Shown in pieces: positions 1 through 7,864 of a stretch of DNA of 26,664 bases (the stretch's first letter is position 1; the number at the start of each line of letters is the position of its first letter). Position numbers and translations under genes: made by a program. The notes under the pieces are model-generated. The model did not search any database, was not told the DNA's origin, and was given only the letters and a program-made list of their open reading frames with translations. The stretch covers positions 1 through 26,664 of the forward strand of contig DKZT01000018.1 in NCBI GenBank assembly GCA_002493755.1, read 5' to 3'. The DNA is from Ruminococcaceae bacterium UBA7067. GTDB lineage: Bacteria; Bacillota; Clostridia; Oscillospirales; Acutalibacteraceae.

Positions 1-48
1 GACCCTCTGCTTGTAAGGCAGATGCTCTCCCAGCTGAGCTATGCTCCC
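1..48 (-). tRNA. tRNA-Val (anticodon TAC), 3' part cut off by window edge
   Basis: Read on the minus strand, the sequence begins GGGAGCA (acceptor arm), then TAGCTCAGCTGGGAGAGCA (D arm), then an anticodon arm with CTGCC/GGCAG-type pairing around loop CTTACAA. This gives anticodon TAC, which reads valine codons. The gene runs off the start of the window after the anticodon stem, so the variable, T and 3' acceptor parts are not visible. A minus-strand promoter lies upstream at 100-129. The identity rests on the anticodon and the standard D arm. Confidence 0.93.
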
Positions 49-99
49 GAATATTGTCTGTAATTCAGGAAACTGTGTTCCTTAATTTCAACGAATGCT

Positions 100-129
100 A
101 TTTTATCACATTATGTAGTGTATGTCAAG
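100..129 (-). promoter_or_regulatory. Sigma-A promoter for the tRNA-Val gene
   Basis: On the minus strand there is a perfect -35 TTGACA (129 to 124), an 18-base spacer and a -10 TAAAAT (105 to 100). Transcription would start near 93 and run into the tRNA-Val. It is back to back with the alaS promoter at 161-189. Confidence 0.7.
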
Positions 130-160
130 CAGAATTTAGCATATTTTTTGCTTTATGTTA

Positions 161-189
161 TTGACACCATAATACGAAAAATGTATAAT
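161..189 (+). promoter_or_regulatory. Consensus sigma-A promoter of alaS
   Basis: TTGACA at 161-166 and TATAAT at 184-189 are separated by exactly 17 bases, a perfect consensus sigma-A promoter. The predicted start of transcription is around 196, so the T-box leader at 196-431 is transcribed in front of alaS. Confidence 0.9.
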
Positions 190-195
190 AAAATC

Positions 196-431
196 AATAT
201 GAATACGAAACTTCGGCTGTGACGGGACTAATTACCTTTATTTTGCTGTTCAGAGAGAAAGCTGTCTGCTGAAAGGCTTTTCTGCAAATCGGTATGAGCC
301 ATCCCTGAGCCTGCGGCGACGAGCTGCACGTATGTCGGCGTTAACGATGCTAAAGCGGCACAATTCGTTGTGCAATTTGGGTGGTACCGCAGGATTATAC
401 TCTTGCCCCATATCTGGGGCAGGAGTTTTTT
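196..431 (+). promoter_or_regulatory. T-box leader (alanine-responsive) controlling alaS
   Basis: The conserved T-box sequence GGGTGGTACCGC at 379-390 pairs with the uncharged tRNA acceptor end in this RNA class. Upstream is the stem I signature AGAGAG (252-257). A likely specifier codon GCC (alanine) lies at 298-300 in the context GAGCCA. An intrinsic terminator follows at 399-431. In this family, uncharged cognate tRNA stabilises the antiterminator and switches on the downstream synthetase gene. The class is certain from the motif. The specifier position was assigned by eye and is less sure, although alanine fits the downstream alaS. Confidence 0.92.
399..431 (+). terminator. Intrinsic terminator of the alaS T-box
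   Basis: The arms at 399-410 (ACTCTTGCCCCA) and 415-426 (TGGGGCAGGAGT) enclose the four-base loop TATC and are followed by a run of T. It is the alternative to the antiterminator that contains the T-box sequence just upstream. Confidence 0.88.
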
Positions 432-469
432 GTTTCGTAGATAATTTTTTTCGTAAGGAGATTTTTTTA

Positions 470-3106
470 ATGCAGTGGACAGGACTTAACGAGCTGAGAG
501 AAAAGTATCTATCATTTTTTGAGAGTAAGGGTCATCTGCGCTTGCCGAGCTTTTCTTTGATTCCGAAGAACGACAAGAGCCTTTTGCTCATTAATTCGGG
601 TATGGCGCCGATGAAAAAGTACTTCACGGGTGAGATTACTCCTCCGAGAAAGAGAGTAACAACCTGCCAGAAGTGCATAAGAACACCTGATATTGAAAGA
701 GTAGGCATTACCGCACGTCACGGTACATTCTTTGAAATGCTCGGTAACTTCTCATTCGGCGATTATTTCAAGCACGAGGCAACAGCCTGGGCGTGGGAGT
801 TCTTTACAAAGGTGCTTGAAATTCCCGAGGAAAAGCTCTATGTTTCAATTTATGAAAATGATGATCAGGCTTTTGACATCTGGACAAAGGAAGTCGGCGT
901 GTCGCCTGAGCATATGGTAAGACTCGGCAAGGAGGATAACTTCTGGGAGCACGGCACAGGTCCGTGCGGTCCCTGCTCTGAGATTTATTTCGACCGAGGA
1001 CCCGAAAAGGGCTGCGGCAAGCCCGACTGCGCGGTTGGCTGCGACTGCGACAGATATGTTGAGGTGTGGAACCTTGTGTTCACTCAGTTCGACAGTGACG
1101 GCAACGGCAACTATGCGCCGCTTGACCACCCGAACATAGATACAGGTATGGGACTTGAAAGACTTGCCTGTGTAATGCAGGGCGTTGACAATCTCTTCCT
1201 TGTCGATACTGTTCAGAATATAATGAAGAAAATCAGTGAGATAACAGGCGTAGAATACGGCGACGACGATAAAAAAGACGTTTCACTGCGCGTTATCACC
1301 GACCATATCAGAAGCACAACCTTTATGATTGGCGACGGCGTAATGCCCAGCAACGAGGGCAGAGGCTATGTTCTGAGAAGATTGTTAAGAAGAGCCTCAC
1401 GTCACGGCAGAATGTTAGGCGTAACAGAGCCGTTCCTCTATAAGGTATGCTCTACGGTAATTGAAGAAAACAAGACCGCATATCCCGAGCTTCTTGAGAA
1501 GAAAGACTTTATAGAGCATCTTATCAGAGTTGAGGAGGAGAACTTCAACAAGACTGTTGAGCAGGGCTTTGCAATCCTCAATGAATTTATTGAGAAAGAG
1601 GACAGCGAGGTGTTCTCAGGCGAGAGAGCCTTTAAGCTCAGTGATACCTACGGCTTCCCGATTGACCTTACTAAGGAGATTCTTGCCGAAAAGGGCATTA
1701 AGGTTGACGAGGAACGCTATAAGGAGCTTTTAGAGGAGCAGAAGAGAAACTCCAAGAACGCAAGAGAAAAAGCAGGCGCAGAGGCTTGGCTTAGCGAAAG
1801 CACTGACTTAAGCGGCGTTGAAAAAACTGAATTTGTCGGCTACACGGATTACAGCGCTGAGGCTGAGTTAGTTGCAATTATCAAGGATGGCAAAAGAGCT
1901 GACGCAGTATATCAGGACGAGCAGGCTCTTGTAATTCTCAATAAAACGCCGTTCTATGCTGAAAGCGGCGGACAGGCTGCCGATACGGGTATTATCACAG
2001 CCGACAGCACGAGCGCAAATGTAACAGGCGTTTCAAAAAATCACGACGGCGTGTTTATGCACACTGTATCTCTCACAAGCGGTATGCTTTCGGTAGGCGA
2101 TAAGGTTCAGGCTGAAATTGATGTTGAAAAGCGTAAGGACACAATGAGAAACCATACCGGTGCGCACCTGCTTCAGGCTGCTCTCCGTCAGGTTCTCGGA
2201 ACGCACGTTCAGCAGGCAGGTCAGCTTGTAAATGACGACAGAATCCGTTTCGACTTCACTCACTTCTCACCGCTTACAGCAGAGGAAATTGTAAAAATCG
2301 AAACTGCCGTTAATGAGGAAATATTAAAGGCAGAGGAAGTTGTAACAAAGGAAATGCCGATTGAAGAGGCTCAGAAGCTGGGCGCTATGGCTCTGTTCGG
2401 CGAAAAATACGGCGATATAGTAAGAGTTGTAAGGGCAGGCGATTTCTCGGTTGAATTCTGCGGCGGTACTCACGAGGACAATACATCAAAGCTCGGCTTA
2501 TTCAAAATCCTCAGCGAATCCTCTGTTGCATCGGGCGTAAGAAGAATAGAGGCTGTAACCGGTCACGGTGTATTAAAGACAATAAGCGGCTATATGAACC
2601 TTATTCACAGCTCAGCGGCAGCGCTGAAACTCAATAATCCTGCCGAGCTTGTCAGAAGCTGTGAGCAGCTTGTATCAGACAGCAAGGAAATGTCAAAGGA
2701 AATTGAGCGCCTTAACGATACTATGGCTTCAATGAGAATGGGTATGCTCTTTGACAATGCATACAAGGTAAAGGGTGTAAAGGTTGTTTCAGCGGCATTT
2801 AACAACGTCAACGCAGATATGCTCAGAGCAATGTGCCACAACGCTATTGACAAAACGCCGAAGTGCGTAGTGGTTCTTGCAGGAATGAGCGAGGGCAAGG
2901 TTACATTTGCCTGCAGCTGCGGCAAAGAGGCAAGAGAGCTTCACGGCGCTAATGCAGGCAAGATTGTAAAAGAGGTTGCAAAAATTGCAGGCGGCAACGG
3001 CGGCGGAAAACCTGATATAGCTATGGCTGGCGCTAAGGACCCGACAAAGGTTGACGAGGCGATAATGGCTGTAAATGATATCGTTTCAAGCCTTGTTCAC
3101 GAATAA
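470..3106 (+). CDS. alaS: Alanine--tRNA ligase
   Basis: Class II aminoacyl-tRNA synthetase of 878 residues, which attaches alanine to tRNA-Ala in the cytoplasm and clears mischarged Ser/Gly-tRNA-Ala. Visible parts in order: catalytic domain with GTFFEMLGNFSFGDYFK near residues 84-100 and the motif 3 sequence GMGLERL near 225-231; the editing site N561-H-T-G-A-H566 together with C664-G-G-T-H668, the usual zinc-binding pattern; and a C-terminal DHHA1-type region ending with GGNGGGKPDIAMAG. The length is standard for the family. The open frame extends upstream to 332, but that part is the T-box RNA. ATG 470 is preceded by AAGGAG (455-460) and begins MQWTGLNELREKYL, a typical AlaRS start. Expression should follow alanine charging through the T-box. 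Confidence 0.98.
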   Translation: MQWTGLNELREKYLSFFESKGHLRLPSFSLIPKNDKSLLLINSGMAPMKKYFTGEITPPRKRVTTCQKCIRTPDIERVGITARHGTFFEMLGNFSFGDYFKHEATAWAWEFFTKVLEIPEEKLYVSIYENDDQAFDIWTKEVGVSPEHMVRLGKEDNFWEHGTGPCGPCSEIYFDRGPEKGCGKPDCAVGCDCDRYVEVWNLVFTQFDSDGNGNYAPLDHPNIDTGMGLERLACVMQGVDNLFLVDTVQNIMKKISEITGVEYGDDDKKDVSLRVITDHIRSTTFMIGDGVMPSNEGRGYVLRRLLRRASRHGRMLGVTEPFLYKVCSTVIEENKTAYPELLEKKDFIEHLIRVEEENFNKTVEQGFAILNEFIEKEDSEVFSGERAFKLSDTYGFPIDLTKEILAEKGIKVDEERYKELLEEQKRNSKNAREKAGAEAWLSESTDLSGVEKTEFVGYTDYSAEAELVAIIKDGKRADAVYQDEQALVILNKTPFYAESGGQAADTGIITADSTSANVTGVSKNHDGVFMHTVSLTSGMLSVGDKVQAEIDVEKRKDTMRNHTGAHLLQAALRQVLGTHVQQAGQLVNDDRIRFDFTHFSPLTAEEIVKIETAVNEEILKAEEVVTKEMPIEEAQKLGAMALFGEKYGDIVRVVRAGDFSVEFCGGTHEDNTSKLGLFKILSESSVASGVRRIEAVTGHGVLKTISGYMNLIHSSAAALKLNNPAELVRSCEQLVSDSKEMSKEIERLNDTMASMRMGMLFDNAYKVKGVKVVSAAFNNVNADMLRAMCHNAIDKTPKCVVVLAGMSEGKVTFACSCGKEARELHGANAGKIVKEVAKIAGGNGGGKPDIAMAGAKDPTKVDEAIMAVNDIVSSLVHE

Positions 3107-3164
3107 GAGGTGCGGATTAACTCTTGATGCTGATCACATACGACAAGATTAAAGGTGAAACAAA

Positions 3165-3572
3165 ATGCTTTGTGTAAAACCAACTGAAGATAAAAAGCTG
3201 AAAAGTGAGATACTTGGCAGAGTACGTACAGCAGGCGATAAACCCGACGTGCTGACAGCGGTTGAAAACGGTTGCCTTTTAGGCTACGCCGCCTTAGACC
3301 CTGTCGGTTCGGAATTAAGGCTTGCCGATTTTTCCATAACCTCCTGCAAAGACCCCGAAAATCCAACTGCGGAGGATATGGAAATTGCCGAATATCTTGT
3401 CAGAGCGGCGGGTAATTATGCTTATAACAGGCTTATGTCAACCTTAAGCTATGACTCTTTGGCTTACAAAGCTCTTTTAAAGAGGTTTAGATTTGCAGAA
3501 ATTAACAATAAATTGACGCTTGATATTAAAGTATTGTTCAAAAAGTGCGAAAATTGCTCTAACAACCATTAA
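3165..3572 (+). CDS. Small hypothetical protein, GNAT-like fold
   Basis: A 135-residue protein 58 bases after alaS, probably on the same transcript. AAAGGTG at 3151-3157 sits 7 bases before the ATG. Residues about 38-55 (CLLGYAALDPVGSELRLADF) look like the central beta hairpin of a GNAT acetyltransferase. A helix (about 67-86) and a C-terminal stretch with LLKRFRF then follow, in the place where GNAT proteins have their last helix and strand. I do not see a clean acetyl-CoA binding Q/RxxGxG/A loop, so activity is doubtful. An ATG at 3127 opens a short plausible peptide (MLITYDKIKGETKCFV) in another frame that stops at 3175-3177; this could be the original N-terminus separated by a frameshift. 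Function unknown. Confidence 0.7.
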   Translation: MLCVKPTEDKKLKSEILGRVRTAGDKPDVLTAVENGCLLGYAALDPVGSELRLADFSITSCKDPENPTAEDMEIAEYLVRAAGNYAYNRLMSTLSYDSLAYKALLKRFRFAEINNKLTLDIKVLFKKCENCSNNH

Positions 3573-3575
3573 CAC

Positions 3576-3604
3576 TTGTAGTTTTCGCCGCTTTATCTTA
3601 TAAT
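3576..3604 (+). promoter_or_regulatory. Putative sigma-A promoter of the biotin carboxyltransferase operon
   Basis: TTGTAG at 3576-3581 and a perfect TATAAT at 3599-3604 are 17 bases apart, just after the preceding gene stops at 3572. A second TATAAT at 3612-3617 lacks a fitting -35. The first downstream gene has a strong ribosome binding site (GGAGGA, from 3641). Confidence 0.55.
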
Positions 3605-3652
3605 TAATTTGTATAATTTTTATATTCAGCAGTATGAAACGGAGGAATAAGG

Positions 3653-4978
3653 ATGAGTACACTCAATAAAAAAGAGGTAATCTCTCAGGCTAAGCAGGAG
3701 ATTGCAGGCTCTGTTGCCTATAAAAGACTTACCGCTCTTTTTGACGATGGAACATTCACTGAAATTGACGCTTTTGTAAAGAGCAGCGATTCCTATGCAG
3801 AGGTGGTTGCAGGCTACGGCGCAGTGAACGGCTGTCCTGCTTATGCTTTTGCACAGAACAGTGATTTTGCAAGCGGCGCAATGTCCAAGGCGCAGGCTTC
3901 AAAGCTCGAAAAAATCTATGATTTAGCTGTTAAAACAGGAAATCCCGTAATCGGTCTTTACGATTCTAACGGAGCAAGACTCAGCGAGGGCGTTGATATG
4001 CTCGCAGGCTACGGTAAGATTCTTAACTCTATCAGCAATCTTTCGGGCGTAGTACCGCAGATTTCCGTGATTCTCGGAAATTGCTTCGGCGCAGGCGCGC
4101 TTAATGCCGCAAATGCCGATATTATCATTATGAGCAAGGACGCAAAATTTACCGTTACAACAAACGGACAGGGCGGCGGCAGTGACAAGGCTTTTGAATC
4201 AGGTCTTGCTGATGTATTGGCTGAGAATGAAGCCGAGGCTATCGAAAAAGCACGAGAGCTTATTACTTATCTTCCGTCAAATAATCTTAGTATGGCTCCT
4301 ATTGCCGACAGCGCAGACGCTGAAACAGCGGCAGGTACTGACCCGATTGCTCTAACGGTTGACGCAGGAACATTCTTTGAAATCAAGGGCGGCTGCGGCG
4401 CAAATGCAAAAACAGGCTTTGCAAGGCTTTACGGCAGTACAGTTGCTGTTGCCTGCACTAACGGAGAAGAGCTTGACTGCAAGGACTGCAAAAAGCTTGC
4501 TGATTTCGTAAACCTCTGCGACAGCTTTGCAATTCCTGTTATCACCTTTGCAGACAGCAAGGGCTTCAAGTGCCTTAAGTCAGCCTCTAAGCTTGCGGCT
4601 GTTTACGCTCAGGCTACAACTGTTAAGGCTACGGTTGTAACGGGCGAGGCTTACGGTCCGTTCTATGTAGCAGTTGCAGGAACAGGCGCAAACGCCGACG
4701 TTACCTTTGCCTGGACTGACGCCGCTATTGCACCTCTCGCACCGGCTGCTACGGCAAATATTCTCTGGGCAGATAAAATGGCTGTTCCAGTATCAGAGCA
4801 GCAGGCTGTTATTGATGAGTTTAAAGCAACCGAGTGCAGCGCCTTTTCAGCTGCGGCAAAAGGCTATGTAGCGGACGTTATAAATCCCGAGGACACAAGA
4901 GCAAAGCTTTTTGCAGCTCTTGATATGCTCGCAGGAAAGAGAGTTTCAACACTCCCGAAAAAGCACAGTACGATTTAA
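3653..4978 (+). CDS. Carboxyl transferase subunit (acyl-CoA carboxylase beta / transcarboxylase 12S type), short form
   Basis: A 441-residue protein of the crotonase-like carboxyltransferase family, which moves CO2 between biotin and an acyl-CoA. The N-terminal half has LFDDGTFTEIDAFVK (about residues 29-43), YDSNGARLSEGVDMLAGYG (about 103-121) and the oxyanion-type loop ISVILGNCFGAGALNAANAD (about 136-155). The C-terminal half has FAIPVITFADSKGFKCLKSASKLA and GEAYGPFYVAVAG (about 331-343), then NADVTFAWTDAAIAPLAPA. Typical family members have about 510 residues; this one is shorter at the N-terminus and between the halves, and its loops depart from the usual GPCAGGA and KAYGGAY. It is followed by a biotin carrier and an oxaloacetate-type carboxyltransferase, so it probably supplies the CoA-ester half of a transcarboxylase or decarboxylase. 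The acyl-CoA (methylmalonyl-CoA or other) cannot be told from sequence. Confidence 0.88.
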   Translation: MSTLNKKEVISQAKQEIAGSVAYKRLTALFDDGTFTEIDAFVKSSDSYAEVVAGYGAVNGCPAYAFAQNSDFASGAMSKAQASKLEKIYDLAVKTGNPVIGLYDSNGARLSEGVDMLAGYGKILNSISNLSGVVPQISVILGNCFGAGALNAANADIIIMSKDAKFTVTTNGQGGGSDKAFESGLADVLAENEAEAIEKARELITYLPSNNLSMAPIADSADAETAAGTDPIALTVDAGTFFEIKGGCGANAKTGFARLYGSTVAVACTNGEELDCKDCKKLADFVNLCDSFAIPVITFADSKGFKCLKSASKLAAVYAQATTVKATVVTGEAYGPFYVAVAGTGANADVTFAWTDAAIAPLAPAATANILWADKMAVPVSEQQAVIDEFKATECSAFSAAAKGYVADVINPEDTRAKLFAALDMLAGKRVSTLPKKHSTI

Positions 4979-5039
4979 GCAACACCGTAATTTTTATACT
5001 GCTTTTAATAATTGAAATTTACAAAAAGGAATGATTATA

Positions 5040-5399
5040 ATGAAAAATTTGAGAATTACCGTAAACGGCACAGCATACGATGTTCAGGTTGAAGAGCTCG
5101 GCGGCACTGTTTCTCCGGCTCCGGCAGCAGCTCCGGCGGCTGCGGCTCCGGCAGCAGCACCCGCACCGGCTCCGGCAGCAGGCGCAGGCGAACCGCTCAA
5201 GGCTCCGATGCCCGGTACTATCGTGTCTGTAAATGTTTCGGCAGGACAGAAGGTAAACGAGGGCGATGTTGTTGTTGTGCTTGAAGCTATGAAGATGGAG
5301 AACGAGATTATGGCTCCGAAAGCAGGCACAATCACATCTGTTTCCGTATCAAAGGGCGAGAGCGTAGCATCAGGAGCTGTTCTTGTTACAATTCAGTAA
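5040..5399 (+). CDS. Biotin carboxyl carrier protein (transcarboxylase 1.3S / decarboxylase gamma-type)
   Basis: A stand-alone biotinyl carrier of 119 residues. After a short N-terminal strand region ([19 protein letters not shown]) comes a flexible Ala/Pro linker (about residues 22-50). The biotinyl domain follows, with [10 protein letters not shown], the biotinylation motif EAMKMENEI with Lys85 as the attachment site, and the mirrored AGTITSVSV half. The arrangement and size match the Propionibacterium 1.3S transcarboxylase subunit (about 123 residues). An ATG at 5031 in the same frame is directly against the AAAAAGGA site. ATG 5040 is properly spaced and starts with the family-like [10 protein letters not shown]. 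The carrier would swing its carboxybiotin between the products of its two neighbours. Confidence 0.93.
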   Translation: MKNLRITVNGTAYDVQVEELGGTVSPAPAAAPAAAAPAAAPAPAPAAGAGEPLKAPMPGTIVSVNVSAGQKVNEGDVVVVLEAMKMENEIMAPKAGTITSVSVSKGESVASGAVLVTIQ

Positions 5400-5432
5400 T
5401 ACAGAAAAGCTTAACAGAAAGGACTGGCTAAA

Positions 5433-6836
5433 ATGGCAAAGAAAAAAATCCTTGTAACCGAAACTGCGCTCAGAGATGCGCATCAGTCTTTGATTGCAAC
5501 AAGAATGTCAACCGAGGATATGCTCCCGATTTTGCCTATGCTCGACAAGGTAGGCTACCATTCTCTTGAATGCTGGGGCGGAGCAACATTTGACTCGTGC
5601 CTGAGATTCTTAAATGAAGACCCTTGGGAAAGACTGCGCACAATCAGAAAAAACTGTCCTAACACAAAGCTCCAGATGCTTTTCAGAGGACAGAATATGC
5701 TCGGCTACCGTCACTATGCAGACGATGTTCTTGAGTATTTCGTTCAGAAATCCTGCGCCAACGGTATTGATATTATCAGAATTTTTGACGCTCTCAACGA
5801 TATTAAGAACCTTAAAACCGCAATTAAGGCGGCTAAAAAAGAGGGCGCTCACGCACAGGTTGCAATTTCATACACAACAGGTCCGGTATTCACAACCGAC
5901 TACTATGTAAAATACGCTAAGAAGATAGCTGAGGCAGGCGCTGATTCAATCTGTATCAAGGATATGGCGGCGCTTCTCACGCCGACAAAGACAGTTGAGC
6001 TTGTTAAGGCTATCAAGAAGGCTGTAAATCTTCCTGTTGATCTGCACACTCACTACACATCGGGTCTTGCTTCAATGTGTCTGTTAAAGGGTGTAGAGGC
6101 AGGTGCAGATATTATTGATACTGCTATTTCTCCGCTTGCACTCGGCACATCACACGCTCCGACCGAGTCAATGGTTGCGGCTCTTCAGGGTACTGATTAC
6201 GATACGGGTCTTGACCTCAAGCTTTTAAATGAAATCAGAACCTATTTTATGGGTCTCAGAGAAAAATATATCGCGTCGGGTCTTTTGGATCCCAAGATGC
6301 TCGCAACGGACACAAACGCTCTTATGTATCAGGTTCCGGGCGGAATGCTGTCAAACCTGCTTTCTCAGCTTAAGCAGGCAGGCAAGGAGGATCAGTTCAC
6401 TCAGGTTCTTGAGGAAGTACCGAGAGTTAGAAAGGACGCAGGCTATCCGCCGCTTGTTACTCCGACATCACAGATTGTCGGCACTCAGGCTGTGTTCAAC
6501 GTAATCACAGGCGAGCGCTACAAGATGTGCACAAACGAGTTTAAAGACCTTGTAGCAGGAAAATACGGCACAACTCCTGTTCCTGTTGACGAGGACTTCA
6601 GAAAGAAAATTATCGGCAATGAAAAGCCGGTTACCTGCCGTCCGGCTGACCTGCTCGCACCTGAGCTTGAAACGCTCAAGGCTGAGTGCGCTCAGTGGAC
6701 ACAGCAGGACGAGGACGTTCTTTCATATGCTATGTTCCAGAAGGTTGCCGTTGACTTCTTCAAAAAGCGCCGTGACGCTCAGGTTGGTATCGACAGAGCC
6801 AACCTTGACGAGGAAAAGCAGATTCATCCGGTATAA
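5433..6836 (+). CDS. Oxaloacetate decarboxylase alpha / pyruvate carboxylase B-type carboxyltransferase (transcarboxylase 5S-like)
   Basis: A 467-residue TIM-barrel carboxyltransferase that interconverts pyruvate and oxaloacetate using carboxybiotin. Visible features: ETALRDAHQSLIATRM (about residues 9-24, active-site and metal-binding strand), CWGGATFDSCLRFL, FRGQNMLGYRHYADDV, SICIKDMA (about 171-178, the lysine that is carbamylated in this family), and DLHTHYTSG (about 203-211, metal-binding histidines). The conserved carboxylase C-terminal region (PGGMLSNL onward) follows. There is no biotinyl domain at its C-terminus; the carrier is the separate gene 34 bases upstream. No oadB-like membrane subunit follows: an intrinsic terminator closes the operon. 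That makes a soluble transcarboxylase or carboxylase role more likely than a sodium-pumping decarboxylase, unless the membrane part is encoded elsewhere. Confidence 0.92.
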   Translation: MAKKKILVTETALRDAHQSLIATRMSTEDMLPILPMLDKVGYHSLECWGGATFDSCLRFLNEDPWERLRTIRKNCPNTKLQMLFRGQNMLGYRHYADDVLEYFVQKSCANGIDIIRIFDALNDIKNLKTAIKAAKKEGAHAQVAISYTTGPVFTTDYYVKYAKKIAEAGADSICIKDMAALLTPTKTVELVKAIKKAVNLPVDLHTHYTSGLASMCLLKGVEAGADIIDTAISPLALGTSHAPTESMVAALQGTDYDTGLDLKLLNEIRTYFMGLREKYIASGLLDPKMLATDTNALMYQVPGGMLSNLLSQLKQAGKEDQFTQVLEEVPRVRKDAGYPPLVTPTSQIVGTQAVFNVITGERYKMCTNEFKDLVAGKYGTTPVPVDEDFRKKIIGNEKPVTCRPADLLAPELETLKAECAQWTQQDEDVLSYAMFQKVAVDFFKKRRDAQVGIDRANLDEEKQIHPV

Positions 6837-6854
6837 TAAATATATAATAAAATC

Positions 6855-6888
6855 AATCGCCTGTTGACAGCTTCAACAGGCGATTTTT
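6855..6888 (+). terminator. Intrinsic terminator after the carboxyltransferase operon
   Basis: A perfect 13-base-pair stem, AATCGCCTGTTGA (6855-6867) with TCAACAGGCGATT (6873-6885), encloses the loop CAGCT and is followed by T residues. It lies between convergent genes and may also slow transcription coming from the minus strand, although the T run on that side is weak. Confidence 0.92.
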
Positions 6889-6903
6889 CTTGGACTTATA
6901 TTC

Positions 6904-7779
6904 TTACTTTTTTACGGCTCTCAGCTCAATATATCCTCTTGTTCCTCTCGGCTCAAGCTGAATCCTCGGGTTACTGTCGTCCCATTTGTAACCTATAATG
7001 CTCGGGTCATACTTGTCTATTGCCTGCTGAACTGCCGTTATTGCATCGCTGAAATTCTCCTCCTCAAACGGCTCGCCCTGGAACATCAGATAATCAGCCT
7101 CGGGCAGTGTTATTATATCAAAGCCCTCGGGAATTATACCGCTGTAATCGGTGCTGACCTCAACGCCCTGAACGTATTTAGAGGTGTCAGGCTTTATATA
7201 CTCCTTTGGCAGCCACAGGCACACAGGCTCTCCGCACAGTGAATCCATACTGCTGAGCAGACCCCAGACATCACAGCCGACCTCGCCACAGTAGTCGAAA
7301 TACTCCTCCGCCTTTATCCCTCTCTTGATTATTATCTTTCTTTCACCTTTGTGAATAAGCTGAACGAATACGCTTTGCAGATTTTCCATATTTATCGGCT
7401 CCTTTCTCAAATGCCTGAATTTTACTCCGTAGGGGATAAAAAGAGTTACGGGAACCTTTGTTTTGGCATATTCGGCAGGGTTACAGCCAAATTCGCGCCG
7501 AAACGCTCTTTGATATCCGTCAACGCTGCCAAAACCTGAATCAAAGGCAAGCTGTGTAACCTTACCCTCGCCGCATTTTAAGCGCTGAGCGGATTTAGAA
7601 AGCCGTAAACGGCGGATATATTCGGCAACAGTCAGTCCTGTATGCTCGCGGAACAGCCGATAGGAATGCCACGGAGAATACAGCGATACACGGGCAAGCT
7701 GCGCCATATTCACTTCCTCGTTAAGATGCTCCGCGATATAATCCTGCATTCGCTGAACTGCCAAAATCTGTTCATCCAT
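6904..7779 (-). CDS. AraC-family transcriptional regulator with C-terminal GyrI-like effector domain
   Basis: A 291-residue DNA-binding regulator. The two AraC helix-turn-helix units are at the N-terminus (about residues 8-105), with LARVSLYSPWHSYRLFREHTG and VTQLAFDSGFGSVDGYQRAFRREFGCNPAEY. A GyrI/effector-binding domain follows (about 125-291), ending in IQLEPRGTRGYIELRAVKK. This HTH-first arrangement is that of Rob/TipAL-like sensors of small hydrophobic or cationic molecules. AGGAG at 7793-7789 lies 9 bases before the ATG. It is the last of four minus-strand genes, 85 bases after the flavodoxin-family gene, and has a possible promoter of its own. Its targets may be itself and the neighbouring transporter and reductase; that is inference. 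Confidence 0.92.
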   Translation of the reverse strand: MDEQILAVQRMQDYIAEHLNEEVNMAQLARVSLYSPWHSYRLFREHTGLTVAEYIRRLRLSKSAQRLKCGEGKVTQLAFDSGFGSVDGYQRAFRREFGCNPAEYAKTKVPVTLFIPYGVKFRHLRKEPINMENLQSVFVQLIHKGERKIIIKRGIKAEEYFDYCGEVGCDVWGLLSSMDSLCGEPVCLWLPKEYIKPDTSKYVQGVEVSTDYSGIIPEGFDIITLPEADYLMFQGEPFEEENFSDAITAVQQAIDKYDPSIIGYKWDDSNPRIQLEPRGTRGYIELRAVKK

Positions 7780-7802
7780 TCATTTCATCTCCTCGTAGCT
7801 GT

Positions 7803-7808
7803 ATTATA
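7803..7808 (-). promoter_or_regulatory. Possible -10 element of the AraC-family gene
   Basis: A perfect TATAAT reads on the minus strand from 7808 to 7803, 23 bases before the start codon. No good -35 is present at 16-18 bases, so it would need activation or is chance. Confidence 0.3.
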
Positions 7809-7864
7809 TCAGGCTGTGAAAGAAATACCTCGACTTTTCTTGCCGTAAAACAATCTGACGGTTA

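Noticed and set aside
332..469. Upstream extension of the alaS reading frame
   Set aside because: It lies in the T-box leader and crosses its terminator; the ribosome binding site and family N-terminus place the start at 470.
3547..3588. Inverted repeat GCGAAAA/TTTTCGC after the GNAT-like gene as a terminator
   Set aside because: Only seven base pairs with a loop of about 28 bases and no T run; it also overlaps the next promoter.
5084..5335. Minus-strand open frame within the biotin carrier gene
   Set aside because: It is a mirror of the Ala/Pro-rich linker coding sequence with no start signal; composition explains the long frame.
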